Assembly (NCBI GenBank): GCA_964542665.1
Contig: CAZIUF010000043.1
Coordinates: 1 to 5,570 of the forward strand
DNA length: 5,570 bases
Direction of reading: 5' to 3'
Origin: JAGOLU01 sp964542665
GTDB lineage: Bacteria; Patescibacteriota; Microgenomatia; UBA1406; GWC2-37-13
Both the position numbers and the translations under genes were made by a program. Below the pieces are notes generated by a model. The model was not told the DNA's origin. It saw only the letters and a list, made by a program, of their open reading frames with translations, and did not search any database. Below, piece by piece: positions 5,564-5,570 of this stretch. How positions within the stretch are numbered: the stretch's first letter is position 1; every line of letters begins with the position of its first letter.

Positions 5564-5570
5564 ATGCTCC
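5564..5570 (+). CDS. start of a divergent gene, cut by the window end
   Basis: An ATG at 5564 lies three bases after the start predicted from the TGGTATAAT promoter. Only two codons (Met-Leu) and one base are visible, so nothing can be said about the product. The call rests on the promoter-to-ATG spacing, which matches the other genes here. It may encode a regulator of the adjacent minus-strand pair, but that is speculation from the layout. Confidence 0.35.

Overview
The window most resembles a Candidate Phyla Radiation (Patescibacteria) genome, possibly Microgenomates-like. The evidence is indirect. It has a compact rpsF-ssb-rpsR cluster with short ribosomal proteins and no rplI (bL9) after rpsR; loss of bL9 is reported for several CPR lineages. 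Its intergenic regions carry short repetitive, hairpin-rich DNA, and no gene has a visible Shine-Dalgarno sequence. The genetic code looks standard: TGA ends the 243-residue ORF, which argues against the lineages that read TGA as glycine. Lineage is inference; no rRNA gene is present.

Layout. (1) 23-1001, plus strand: rpsF (bS6), ssb and rpsR (bS18), the conserved bacterial cluster linking the ribosomal platform to single-stranded DNA binding. (2) 1002-1243: a 242-bp gap packed with short direct, tandem and inverted repeats, ending in a strong -10 box placed so that the transcript of the next gene should start at its ATG. (3) 1244-3267: an unrecognised 243-residue soluble protein overlapping (GTGA) a membrane-anchored C-terminal processing protease (S41, PDZ, intact Ser/Lys/Gln). 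(4) 3268-3421: a repeat-like hairpin with a T-tract (terminator), then a promoter. (5) 3422-4618: an HtrA/DegP-type serine protease with one PDZ domain and an intact His/Asp/Ser triad. (6) 4619-4687: a short convergent gap with a weak possible terminator. (7) 5507 down to 4688, minus strand: two unrecognised small Cys/His-containing proteins in tandem. (8) 5508-5570: a divergent promoter region with a near-perfect -10 box on each strand, an inverted repeat between them, and the first codons of a plus-strand gene cut by the window end.

Functionally, regions 1-5 are housekeeping: translation and DNA binding, then two membrane-anchored proteases that probably handle protein quality control outside the cytoplasmic membrane. 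Regions 7-8 look accessory: AT-richer by eye, no recognised family, and their own divergent control region. No mobile element, CRISPR array, tRNA or rRNA was found. The best candidates for something undescribed are the consistent leaderless/SD-less initiation pattern, the orphan 243-residue protein coupled to the S41 protease, and the divergently controlled small Cys/His protein pair.
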